Assembly: GCF_026130175.1 (NCBI RefSeq)
Contig: NZ_JAIGNI010000008.1
Span: 62,001 to 126,000 of the forward strand
DNA length: 64,000 nucleotides
Direction: 5' to 3'
DNA from: Lyngbya sp. CCAP 1446/10
Lineage (GTDB): Bacteria > Cyanobacteriota > Cyanobacteriia > Cyanobacteriales > Microcoleaceae
Part shown: positions 38,701 through 44,617 of the stretch, piece by piece
Layout of the letters: each line of letters starts with the position of its first letter
Position numbering within the stretch: position 1 is the first letter of the stretch
Notes under the pieces: model-generated
What the model was told of the DNA's origin: nothing
Database searches by the model: none
Seen by the model: only the letters and a program-made list of their open reading frames with translations
Position numbers and translations under genes: made by a program

Positions 38701-39455
38701 TGCGAAGCTGTGGCTTAACGAATGTGGCGATGGTAAATCAAGGAATTGACCCGACAATTTTCCATCCTGCACCCAAATCTAATCTATTTGGCGATCGCTT
38801 CGTGATATTCTCCGGTGGTAAACTAGAATATCGCAAAGGCCAAGACATAGTAATTGCCGCTTTCAAACAATTTCGCGCCCGCCATCCAGAGGCATTATTA
38901 CTAACAGCGTGGCACAACTTTTGGCCTCAATATATGCTGGGAATGGAACAAACCGGAAACGTTACCGGACTTCCCAATATTAACCGCGATGGAAGTTTAG
39001 GAATATCCCAATGGTTGGCAGCCAACGGTTTACCGATTGACTCTTTTATCGACATCGGCTTAATACCCAATCACCTCGCGGGACAAATTTTGCGAGAAGC
39101 CGACTGCGCCGTTTTTACCAACCGCTGCGAAGGTGGCACTAATTTAGTCGCAATGGAAAGTATGGCCTGCGGAATTCCGACTATTTTATCAGCAAATACT
39201 GGTCATTTAGACTTGATTTACAGCAACATTTGCTATCCTTTATCGCATCAGGGACAAGTTAAACCTACTGCTCATTTTGCTGGTGTCGAAGGTTGGGGAG
39301 AGTCTGATGTTGCAGAAGTTGTTGATGCTTTGGAGCAAGTTTATAATAATCGCGAAGTTGCCAAAAATCGCGGTTTAGCTGCGGCAAATTTTATGCTGGA
39401 TTGGACTTGGAAAAAACAGGTTAATCGATTTCTTGATGTTATTACTCTTTTGTAG
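29703..39455 (+). CDS. Giant modular TPR/glycosyltransferase: five TPR-GT9-like modules plus C-terminal GT4
   Basis: 3250 residues. Five times a block of TPR repeats (about 8, 7, 11, 8 and 4) is followed by a GT9-like (heptosyltransferase-related) GT-B domain. Each transferase domain opens with WDGxDLxxKT and EQGLGDxI (Trp at 330, 917, 1575, 2137 and 2564) and carries VDT(S/A)VAHLAGALGKPVW (Val at 524, 1111, 1769, 2331 and 2758). The spacing between these marks is 194 residues in all five, while the TPR blocks differ in length. A GT4 domain follows from about 2859, with GGKLEYRKGQD and EGGTNLVAMESMACG. No signal peptide or membrane helix is seen, so it should be cytoplasmic. TPR-GT9 proteins are common in cyanobacteria but usually single-module. 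The acceptor is unknown; protein or sheath/surface polysaccharide glycosylation is inference. Start ATG 29703. Confidence 0.9.
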   Translation: MASKKKSQKSAVKMRAEDSLNIAWTHHQAGRLLEAENLYRQIVEVQPESANVLCLLGIAVRQQGKVAEAIDFYDRAIAQNPDFVEAHLNKAHVLMDVGDSQRAIASYEQVIQLSPNTALAYNNLGWIKQQLGEIDSAISYYQTALKLDPNLVEAAHNLGKIFTEKNQLNDAAACYLHALKINPKLTYSLLGLGRVLQQQGKLTEAFNYYQQALEIEPHNPDAQNNIGAFYHEQGNTKTAIDHYRQALSLKPDFVDAINNLAHALVDLGEFQEAFTCHRRALELQPDNAIAHLELALSLLLFGDYQRGFAEYEWRWRTPTLQPRQFQQPLWDGSDLHSKTILLHVEQGLGDSIQFIRYAPILRSRGAKVLVACYPELMRLFATVAGIEYLSVSFEGLPVFDFHVPLMSLPRILGTTLETIPANVPYLSPPAECKFALASDANLKVGIVWAGSPKRRKDNQRSCNLSDFIQFLDVPGIAFYSLQKNLSECDRTLLHQHLVPDLSPHLIDFADTASAISQLDLVITVDTSVAHLAGALGKPVWVLLSFAPDWRWLLEREDNPWYPTARLFRQIQPESWQELFDDVHAALSLFAIANSGTFADISVEDAAKNQPLELTATSPVEESKQVFAIAGEALATDSPVKDSQGIETSLAIANSLILEDLLRQAEHLMETGDKQEAIALYDQIISLDPNCVQARINFGFLKQENGELDAAIPHYQEALAIAPNIPQTAYNLAKIFEEQGKVEDAIAHYEQALIAEPDFVPALINLAVALQEKGELLRALDLYRRALEIHPHSWEAYNNLATVLQEQGNLEEALEYYHKALELLPDFVEAINNLGRTFLEKGVVEDAIACYRRAIYLNPNHASAHLNLSLALLLAGDLENGLTEYEWRWTIQEFKTSHSCFLTAQGNTLSAREYRPLWDGSDLQGKTVLLHAEQGLGDSIQFIRYIAIVKQQGGKVIVDCYPQLRRLFAMIDGIDLLIVRGEPLPEFDVQVPMLSLPYVLGTKLATIPATTAYLSPPAGAEFALLPDRNLKVGIVWAGNPKHRKNTQRSCSLSKFLPLLDVSGVTFYSLQKEVLETDRALLNQTPIVDLSPHFGDLADTAAAIAKLDLVITVDTAVAHLAGALGKPVWILLAFSPDWRWLLEREDSPWYPTARLFRQRERGDWQGVFERVAEALGAVSAAFVPSDAANAEFREGRNLQVQGNFAGAIECYQRAIAIDPNYAAAHSNLGVVKQQSGRLTEAIAHYQQALEIDGNLAETASNLGSALAEAGETAQAIAQYQRALSLNPNCAEAMINLGLLREEEGKVAEACSLYQQAIQVNPDCAAAYFNLGIALEKQGEETGADYDRAIANYERAIELDPNYLDALHNLAYASIRQGRVADAIAYYDRALALQPDLTATDLAFGSWLSNQDQLDEALAFCQQGIQKYPASAGARCNLAIVLHKQGKIQDAIACYQQALSLKPDFPEALNNLAKAFEEAGNMAEAMDCYNRAIELKPGYINSLNGLGNILHQSGQFASAVTYYDRAVEFNITNPESHLNLALALLLAGDFQRGFTEYESRLVVEKKQFPQYNFLQPIWDGKDLDGKTILLCPEQGLGDAIQFIRYAELVKQKGGRVIVWCLPHLQRLFAQVAGIDQLIISPEAAPDFQVRAHLMSLPHLLGTTLESIPAQVPYLAPPPGGEFTFNQTANLKVGIVWCGNTNNSQNKLRSFPLNLLAKILEIPGADFYSLQKEMTAEERALLEQMPVTDLSSYLYDFADTAAAISALDLVISVDTSVAHLAGALGKPVWILLCFVPDWRWMLEREDSPWYPTARLFRQSTAGDWEGVLEKVGFALRERIAQHQKAQPIIETQLNFDLAKKQFDRGNLLKSQGKFIEAISYFENALVLEPNSIEVATNLAVTLHQTGDLAEAATYYQRAIEIDPNCAQAQNNLGILLQDRGNIAEAVVCFQKAIALNPVYVKALNNLGATLQQQGELSSAIACFNQALSINANYVPAIVNLGAAMQATNQLEEAKRLYCLSIEIEPDSAAGHYHLGNLFLEMHQFDRAAVSLEKAITLQPNYVEALNNLGTVLEANHEIDRAISLYNQAISCDPNCAKSHFNLSLALLLTGDLPRGFAEYEWRWQTDQAKKIQWLNFDRPIWDGSDLHGKTILIRCEQGLGDAIQFVRYAAIVQQKGGKVILSCYQELKRLFKQIPGIEQVAVRMDELSDFQVQVPLMSLPHILETNLENIPANVPYLAAPPHWQFSLNADGNFKVGIVWAGSSEHLKDFQRSSYLSYFLKLLDIPGVSFYSLQKEVSVADRILLNQTSAIDLSDNLNDFADTATVISQLDLVICVDTAVAHLAGALGKPVWIMLSFVPDWRWMLQREDSPWYPTARLFRQETAGDWDGVGDRVKIALQELTKSLIASETSPSPSLVSAKKLTAVDVDFQIANALRKQGKQAEAASRYEQVILASPNHAEAHSYLGYFKQENGQITEAIFHYNQALKTNPNLSETNLYLGAALEEEGKFAEAIEFYNKAIQLRPESPNWRLRLALALLLTGNFERGFAEYESRWQTQELEPRYFDQPLWDGSDLQGKTILLHPEQGLGDTIHFIRYASLVKQKGGKVVVACHQSLKRLFEKVAGIDIVATKPQDLPDFQVQAPLMSLPRILGTTLENMPVNIPYLKVPEDCKFSLESNNQLKVGIVWAGGPLHRKNNDRSCKLSDFVKFLDVPGVSFYSLQKDLPARDYALLNQQQVQDLSQHCVDFADTAAIISQLDLVICVDTSVAHLAGALGKPVWILLSFIADWRWMLEREDSPWYPTARLFRQSKPGDWDAVGDRIKAALQNLISNSKKAEATTPLQTLAGAGTGAPPLQIPPETPPKITGIGISWPLSLTSGWGIYGMNLTLQLLRNPAWEVALLVPPSITSESLNPLHKSLLLPLIEKQKHFQELVTANYDKQIAFNFPVLYGLGNNLVTSGVENQLTSACQVGVIFFEDTRITAEAVEKAKKYSVIVAGSNWNADVLRSCGLTNVAMVNQGIDPTIFHPAPKSNLFGDRFVIFSGGKLEYRKGQDIVIAAFKQFRARHPEALLLTAWHNFWPQYMLGMEQTGNVTGLPNINRDGSLGISQWLAANGLPIDSFIDIGLIPNHLAGQILREADCAVFTNRCEGGTNLVAMESMACGIPTILSANTGHLDLIYSNICYPLSHQGQVKPTAHFAGVEGWGESDVAEVVDALEQVYNNREVAKNRGLAAANFMLDWTWKKQVNRFLDVITLL
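38205..38255. repeat. REP-type sequence inside the coding region of the giant gene
   Basis: CGCCCCTACAAACCCTGGCC, then GGGGCGGGCACGGGGGCACC and CGCCCCTACAA: a common cyanobacterial intergenic palindrome type, here in frame. It writes the linker between the fifth module and the GT4 domain (TPLQTLAGAGTGAPPLQIPP). Confidence 0.7.
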
Positions 39456-39527
39456 GGTGCGCAATGCGCACCCTACGGGAATTAATATCATTTCAATTTT
39501 TGAAACCGGTGCGCAATGCGCACCTAG
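39456..39527. repeat. 52-bp tandem repeat derived from a gene 3' end, left part
   Basis: Unit starts GGTGCGCAATGCGCACCCTA and ends ATTTTTGAAACC. Read on the minus strand it carries the last codons (FQKLK) and stop of the gene at 41200. One full unit and part of a second lie here; the array resumes after the IS element. Confidence 0.85.
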
Positions 39528-41117
39528 CCCTGTCAAGGTGACTGCCGAGCTTGGTCTAGAAGCCTTGCTGTAGAAAGATGACGATGACGTGAGTCTACAA
39601 TCAAAGGTGGTTTCTTCTTCTTGGGGGAGCGCGGCTGCTTGAGGAAAGACTTCAAATTCACTCGCCCGGCCAAATCCAACAGAAAATCGGCTAATTGAGA
39701 TAGGGATAAAGCCTTCAAATGTGACCAATTATCAGGTTCACAGGCTATAGTCATACCCCGATAAGTCCCTTGAATTTCATCAACCAAGTAGAATTCTGAA
39801 AGACTAGACTCAATTTTACCGACACCATGTACACTGCCCAACGCTCTTCGGACTACAGCTAAAATATTGTAAGAAACCAGAGCTAGACAAAAAGAAAATA
39901 AAGCAGCTTTCGGATACCCCAAGGTTTGAATTTCGCCCTCAAAGTTCTTAGTTACGATTTGAAAGAGAGTTTCAACACTCCAACGTTCTCGATATAACTG
40001 AGTAATATCGGTAGCACTGGCAACAGTTTTAGGTAGGCTAGTAAGTATGGCAATTTCCCAATCGCCATCACGAGTAACTTTTTTCAAACGCAATACCACC
40101 CGTCGTACTTTCAAACAGCTACCCTCATAAGTGAGAGCAACTGTCTGTTCAAAAACAGAGCCTGTTTCTATATCACCTTGAAATTCCAATTCACTGATTG
40201 CTTCCTGTGGCAGAGTTTTATGTTCTCGGACTAAAAAATCAGCAGAGGCGTTACAGATACCAAAGAGAAACCCTTGAGTACACATATTGCGATCGGCAAT
40301 CCATAATTCACCAGGTTTTACCCGTTGTAATACCGACTCAAATAAAGAACGTTCCTGAGCGTGACCATCCTCACAAGGAAACACATCAATCGCCATTTTC
40401 AAGTCTGGGTCAAGTACAACCAAAGACTTACCAGGTAAAGCTTTCGCTGCATAGGGCTTCAAGGCTTCTAAACGATGATCTGTAGCAGCTAAACAGTTGC
40501 CATCAATGATTCTGATTTGATAAGGAGCTAGTAACTTTGGTGGACTATCTCCCAGAAATTCCATCACATCAGTCATAGAGGCAGCAGTTTCTCTTAACAG
40601 TGCAGCACTCACATCTAGTTCGATGCCATTAAGTTTGTCATAGACCGCTGTTCGACTGACATTAAGCTCCGATGCTTTGGCTCGGTATGCAGCATTCACG
40701 GAAGGATAGATGCCACAAACTACCAGGCTCATTAAATCTACGATGCTGGAGAATAGGAGTTCTCGCGTGTACTGGCTCTTGGCATGATTCTCAAAGATGG
40801 AGTCGAGTTGTTCTGTGTTCAATACTCGTTCCATTAAGCCTCGGACCATGACACTGACAGGACTGAGCTTGACAAATCTCTCAAAGATGGCATCTAACAT
40901 TTACGAGCGTCCTCCTAAATACTGCAAAATGGGGTGAGCCAATAGCTTGTATGCTAGTCATACAAGGTTTCAACCATTATACCGATACCCGCAAATCGAA
41001 GAGAACGGCAACAGTCGCTGATCTAAGTTTATTCGTAAGGTTGCCAAGCTTGTCGCCAGCGACCGTTGCCGTTCAAGATTCACCAAGAATGCCTGAATAA
41101 AGAACACCTTGACAGGG
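39528..41117. mobile_element. IS4-type insertion sequence, 1590 bp, complete
   Basis: Perfect 13-bp terminal inverted repeats CCCTGTCAAGGTG (39528-39540) and CACCTTGACAGGG (41105-41117), flanked by a 4-bp direct repeat CTAG (39524-39527 and 41118-41121). It contains one intact transposase gene on the minus strand. Confidence 0.92.
39533..40900 (-). CDS. IS4-family DDE transposase
   Basis: 455 residues, apparently intact. First acidic site RIIDGNCLAATDHR, second ELWIADRNMCTQGF, and the IS4-type YREK region YRERWSVETLFQIVTKNFEG with the third catalytic Glu. Its stop codon lies inside the left terminal inverted repeat. No frameshift or stop is seen, so the element may be active. Start ATG 40898-40900. 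Confidence 0.92.
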   Translation of the reverse strand: MLDAIFERFVKLSPVSVMVRGLMERVLNTEQLDSIFENHAKSQYTRELLFSSIVDLMSLVVCGIYPSVNAAYRAKASELNVSRTAVYDKLNGIELDVSAALLRETAASMTDVMEFLGDSPPKLLAPYQIRIIDGNCLAATDHRLEALKPYAAKALPGKSLVVLDPDLKMAIDVFPCEDGHAQERSLFESVLQRVKPGELWIADRNMCTQGFLFGICNASADFLVREHKTLPQEAISELEFQGDIETGSVFEQTVALTYEGSCLKVRRVVLRLKKVTRDGDWEIAILTSLPKTVASATDITQLYRERWSVETLFQIVTKNFEGEIQTLGYPKAALFSFCLALVSYNILAVVRRALGSVHGVGKIESSLSEFYLVDEIQGTYRGMTIACEPDNWSHLKALSLSQLADFLLDLAGRVNLKSFLKQPRSPKKKKPPLIVDSRHRHLSTARLLDQARQSP

Positions 41118-41219
41118 CTAGCAATGCGCACCCTACGGGAATTAATATCATTTCAATTTTTGAAACCGGTGCGCAATGCGCACCCTACGGGAATTAATAT
41201 CATTTCAATTTTTGAAACC
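41118..41219. repeat. 52-bp tandem repeat, right part, overlapping a gene 3' end
   Basis: Two further units after the IS, the second running into the last codons and stop (41200-41202) of the 1110-residue protein gene. The GTGCGCAATGCGCAC palindromes could act as its 3' hairpins. Confidence 0.85.
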
Positions 41220-44200
41220 ATACTCCTGTTTCATCAATCCTATGCAGAGAAAATGACTCACCTTTCATCTTCTCAAAATCCTGTAATGCTTGCTTGCAGC
41301 CCTCCCAATGTCCGTAATCATCCACCTGAATCAAACCATTAGCAATCACACTGTCATAAAGCGTATTAAATATATCCATTGTTGACTCATACCAATCTCC
41401 ATCAGCGTGCAGAAACGCAATACTTCCTATTGCTGACTTGTATTTGGGTAAAGTCTCGGCGAATAATCCCTTAACCGGTACCACAATATTTCTAACTTGC
41501 AGTAATTCACAAATTTTATCCAAATTTTCACTAATTGCAGCTTTGAGAGTTCCTTCGCCAAAATCTGTGAGATTGGCAGGTATTCCCTGATGTTTATCAA
41601 TCTCGGTAGGTGCCGGCATTCCTTCAAACGTATCAAAAGCATACAGCACTCTCGGACGGCGGCTGTAATGTTTAATTACAAATGCGATTAACGCCGCTGA
41701 ACCGCCTTTGCAAGTTCCGCATTCTACAAAATTTCCCGGCAAATCTTCCACACATATTTGCTTTGCTAGGGAGTATAGCGAAAACAATCGAGCTTCGCTT
41801 AATAATGTGTAAGGTTCGATCGCTAAAAGTATTGCTTGAAAATTGTCATCAAACGGCTTATTTACAACTGATGCACCGAGGGATGGCGGGGCTTTTATTT
41901 TCTTTAAAAAACCATTGGTACACCAAGTAATGTTATAGCCAAAGTAATCGCAATAATTGCTATCAATTTCATATTCGGCTTCGTGTGCGGAGAGGAACTG
42001 TTTCAATGCTTTGTGAGGGCCATTGTTATATGAAGCATCTTGCTCTAAATCTGAAATAATTCCGTCTTCAATAACAATATATTCTTCCTGCTTAAGATAC
42101 GGATGGAAGAACTCCAAGACGTGCTTGCTGGTTTCGTAGGTATGGTCAGCATCTTCTATTACCAGTAAGGGACGCGGCAATGAGTTGATAAACTCTGATG
42201 TTAATATTTCTGGTAAAGCTCGTCCGTTTCCTTCCATGTAAGTGACGCGAGGATGTTGGACTGAAGTCACTTTGAAAATATCAATAGAATAAATGTGACC
42301 GTCAATGCCAAAATTATTTAGCATATCTGCAAACCACAAAGCACTCCCACCATATTTAGATCCAATTTCAATAATTGTGAGCGGTTTTAAGTTCCAAAAT
42401 AATAGAGGGTACAGCGTAAAATCGAAGGGATTTTTGAGCATCTGTACGCCTCGATATGAATAGTTCAAAGTGGCGTTTTGAATTGACAGCAGATGTTCGC
42501 GCGGAAGAGTTGTATTCCACGAACGTTGCTGTGTGGGTATTTTTAGTTGCGGACGCAATAAAGCCCTAGTTAATTTTTCAACTTGCGCTTGTGCTTGGCG
42601 GTGGGTTGGATCGATCGCCAGTTCTACTTTAGCCGCTGCAAGTGCTTCCTGATGCCGCCCTAAATTGCTCAAACAAACTGAACGCAGGTAGTACATTCCT
42701 GGTACATTGATATTTAGTAAAGCGACTTGTTCAGCTATTCGCATAGCTTCTACGGGATTATTGCTATGGAGGAATGTAACAGCTTGCTGCATCATTTCAT
42801 GCACTTGTCGTACAGTGACTTCTCGATCTACAGATTGATTGTTTGAAATACCGCTAATTGAATAACCCTGCAAATGGGCTGGCAAATCCCAGGAAATATT
42901 GGGGTCTGGTTGATGTTGGACGGGCGTAACATTGCCACGCCAAGCTGCCCCCATAATTTGCATTGTTTGATATACTATAGTATGCCAACCTCTTTCTTTC
43001 AAGTAATCTAAACCCTTAGCAACAGCGGGAGCAGCTAAATCGTGAAATAAAATTATGGCATCTTCTTCTGCCAAGTTTTCGCACGCAATGGCATCATTTA
43101 ACGGCCCATCACCTTCGTGTTCTCCGTCAATAAAAATTAACGACCATTTGCGGTTAAATTCCTTTGCTAATTGTTCAACTCTTGGTGGGCTGTAACCGGG
43201 TACGAGCTTCACGGAAGTTTGCATGCCAGAGGCATTGAGAGCGCCTTGAATTGAATCGATGACGCTTTGTCGAATGTCTTCTCTTTCTAGCAGCGGATCG
43301 ATCACATCTAATTCAACTCCTGCGAGGGCTAAGTGACAAGCAGACCATCCCAGCCAGCAGCCTATTTCTAATGCTTTTTTCCCGGCAAATTGCAGGGCTG
43401 TATTGTAAAGAATGTGTGCTTCGTCGCGACTGAGGAATCCGACTGAACTAGCACGGCGATCGACATACCAGTTGTGCTTGATTTCCCGGCGCAGGTAGGG
43501 CCACGGACAAGTATTAGTATCCCCAACAACCATGTTGGGAAAGTACGCATCTGGAAGGATGATTTTCAATCCGGGCGAGACGTAATCTCCGGGTAACAAA
43601 GTATTGTGGGGGATTTCAGATTGTGGTTTTAATGTCATTTGCTTTGGTTTTAACTGTTGAAATACTGGGTGTTGTATCGGTTGATAGCGGAGACTAATTT
43701 CTATTTGATTTCCGTCGGTTGTTGCTAATTTTACCAAGTCGTGCTTGTGACCGGTGATGTGCAGAATGCCGATCGCCCCATGCGGCAAATACGGCTCCAC
43801 AAAACAGGCCCGTTGCTTGTCCCAGACGGGCAAACCGAAGTTGCAGCTCCAGTTACACAGAGCCTGCAGCATCTCTGTGCGATCGAACATTTCAGTGCCG
43901 TAAACCAACCGATTTAAAGCTATTTGGTCGGTCATCAAAGAAACGTGCCGCTGCAATCCCTCTGCCAGATATTCCGACCATAATTCCCAGTGCGGGGCAT
44001 CTTTTTGCAGTGCGAAAACACCTGCATTTATAGTTGGATAAGTGTGCAACTGTTGGGCAATTTCTTCGCCGAAAGCTGCTTGATAATCGCGGTAAACAAA
44101 TTCCCAATACCAAGGCAGTTTGCCGTAAGCTAAATAATAGCCTCTGTCTAATTCTGGAACAACTGCTAAACCGCGTTTTGCCGCGCCTTTAACTAACAGT

Positions 44201-44532
44201 TCAACAGCTTGCCAATCCTGCACCCAAGCATCGGCATCTATCCACAGGTAGATGTCAAAATTAGGGAAGTAGCGGCGCAAAAATGGACGTGCTAAAAGTC
44301 CTTTGAGATAGTGAGGAGCTTCGTTTTTACCGGGAAAGTCAAAGTCCCAATCAGGTTTTTGAATAAAATTAACTTGTGTTTCCAGCCACTGTAATTGTTC
44401 GGGAGTGCAGCCGAGATCGAAAAAGCCGATCGCCACCTTTGCACCCTCTGGTTTTTCCCGCACCGATAAAATAGTACCTCGCACCAGTTTAAAGTAATTT
44501 GCATCGGCGGCCGTGATGATGATAATCTGCAT
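41200..44532 (-). CDS. Four-domain fusion: GT8-like glycosyltransferase, Methyltransf_24, CmcI-like and TylF/MycF-like methyltransferases
   Basis: 1110 residues. Residues 1-290: GT-A glycosyltransferase with LWIDADAW (D99, D101) and the closing ILHITGHKH. Residues 340-535: class I SAM methyltransferase, motif ALEIGCWLGWSACH, with FIDGEHEGDG. Residues 575-660: TPR-like helices. Residues 680-880: cephalosporin-hydroxylase/CmcI-like domain, IIEIGSKYGGSALWFAD and VIEDADHTYE. Residues 895-1110: TylF/MycF-type O-methyltransferase, NFVECGTCKGGSA, FDTFEGMP and LHADGDWYEST. No signal peptide. Convergent with the giant glycosyltransferase gene, so the pair may build and methylate one glycan, which is inference. 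Start ATG 44530-44532, directly preceded by a heptamer array rather than a ribosome binding site. Confidence 0.87.
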   Translation of the reverse strand: MQIIIITAADANYFKLVRGTILSVREKPEGAKVAIGFFDLGCTPEQLQWLETQVNFIQKPDWDFDFPGKNEAPHYLKGLLARPFLRRYFPNFDIYLWIDADAWVQDWQAVELLVKGAAKRGLAVVPELDRGYYLAYGKLPWYWEFVYRDYQAAFGEEIAQQLHTYPTINAGVFALQKDAPHWELWSEYLAEGLQRHVSLMTDQIALNRLVYGTEMFDRTEMLQALCNWSCNFGLPVWDKQRACFVEPYLPHGAIGILHITGHKHDLVKLATTDGNQIEISLRYQPIQHPVFQQLKPKQMTLKPQSEIPHNTLLPGDYVSPGLKIILPDAYFPNMVVGDTNTCPWPYLRREIKHNWYVDRRASSVGFLSRDEAHILYNTALQFAGKKALEIGCWLGWSACHLALAGVELDVIDPLLEREDIRQSVIDSIQGALNASGMQTSVKLVPGYSPPRVEQLAKEFNRKWSLIFIDGEHEGDGPLNDAIACENLAEEDAIILFHDLAAPAVAKGLDYLKERGWHTIVYQTMQIMGAAWRGNVTPVQHQPDPNISWDLPAHLQGYSISGISNNQSVDREVTVRQVHEMMQQAVTFLHSNNPVEAMRIAEQVALLNINVPGMYYLRSVCLSNLGRHQEALAAAKVELAIDPTHRQAQAQVEKLTRALLRPQLKIPTQQRSWNTTLPREHLLSIQNATLNYSYRGVQMLKNPFDFTLYPLLFWNLKPLTIIEIGSKYGGSALWFADMLNNFGIDGHIYSIDIFKVTSVQHPRVTYMEGNGRALPEILTSEFINSLPRPLLVIEDADHTYETSKHVLEFFHPYLKQEEYIVIEDGIISDLEQDASYNNGPHKALKQFLSAHEAEYEIDSNYCDYFGYNITWCTNGFLKKIKAPPSLGASVVNKPFDDNFQAILLAIEPYTLLSEARLFSLYSLAKQICVEDLPGNFVECGTCKGGSAALIAFVIKHYSRRPRVLYAFDTFEGMPAPTEIDKHQGIPANLTDFGEGTLKAAISENLDKICELLQVRNIVVPVKGLFAETLPKYKSAIGSIAFLHADGDWYESTMDIFNTLYDSVIANGLIQVDDYGHWEGCKQALQDFEKMKGESFSLHRIDETGVWFQKLK

Positions 44533-44533
44533 A

Positions 44534-44577
44534 AGAAGGAAGAAGGAAGAAGGAAGAAGGAAGAAGGAAGAAGGAAA
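44534..44577. repeat. Heptanucleotide array (GAAGGAA) abutting a start codon
   Basis: Six 7-bp units fill half of the 85-bp gap between divergent genes. On the minus strand the array ends one base before the ATG of the 1110-residue protein gene. Confidence 0.92.
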
Positions 44578-44617
44578 AATGTTTATACAGCATAAAGTAT
44601 ACTACTGAGGATGACTT

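Noticed and set aside
39528-41117. Idea that the IS carries passenger genes or a toxin
   Set aside because: Only the transposase fits between the inverted repeats; other frames are short shadows.
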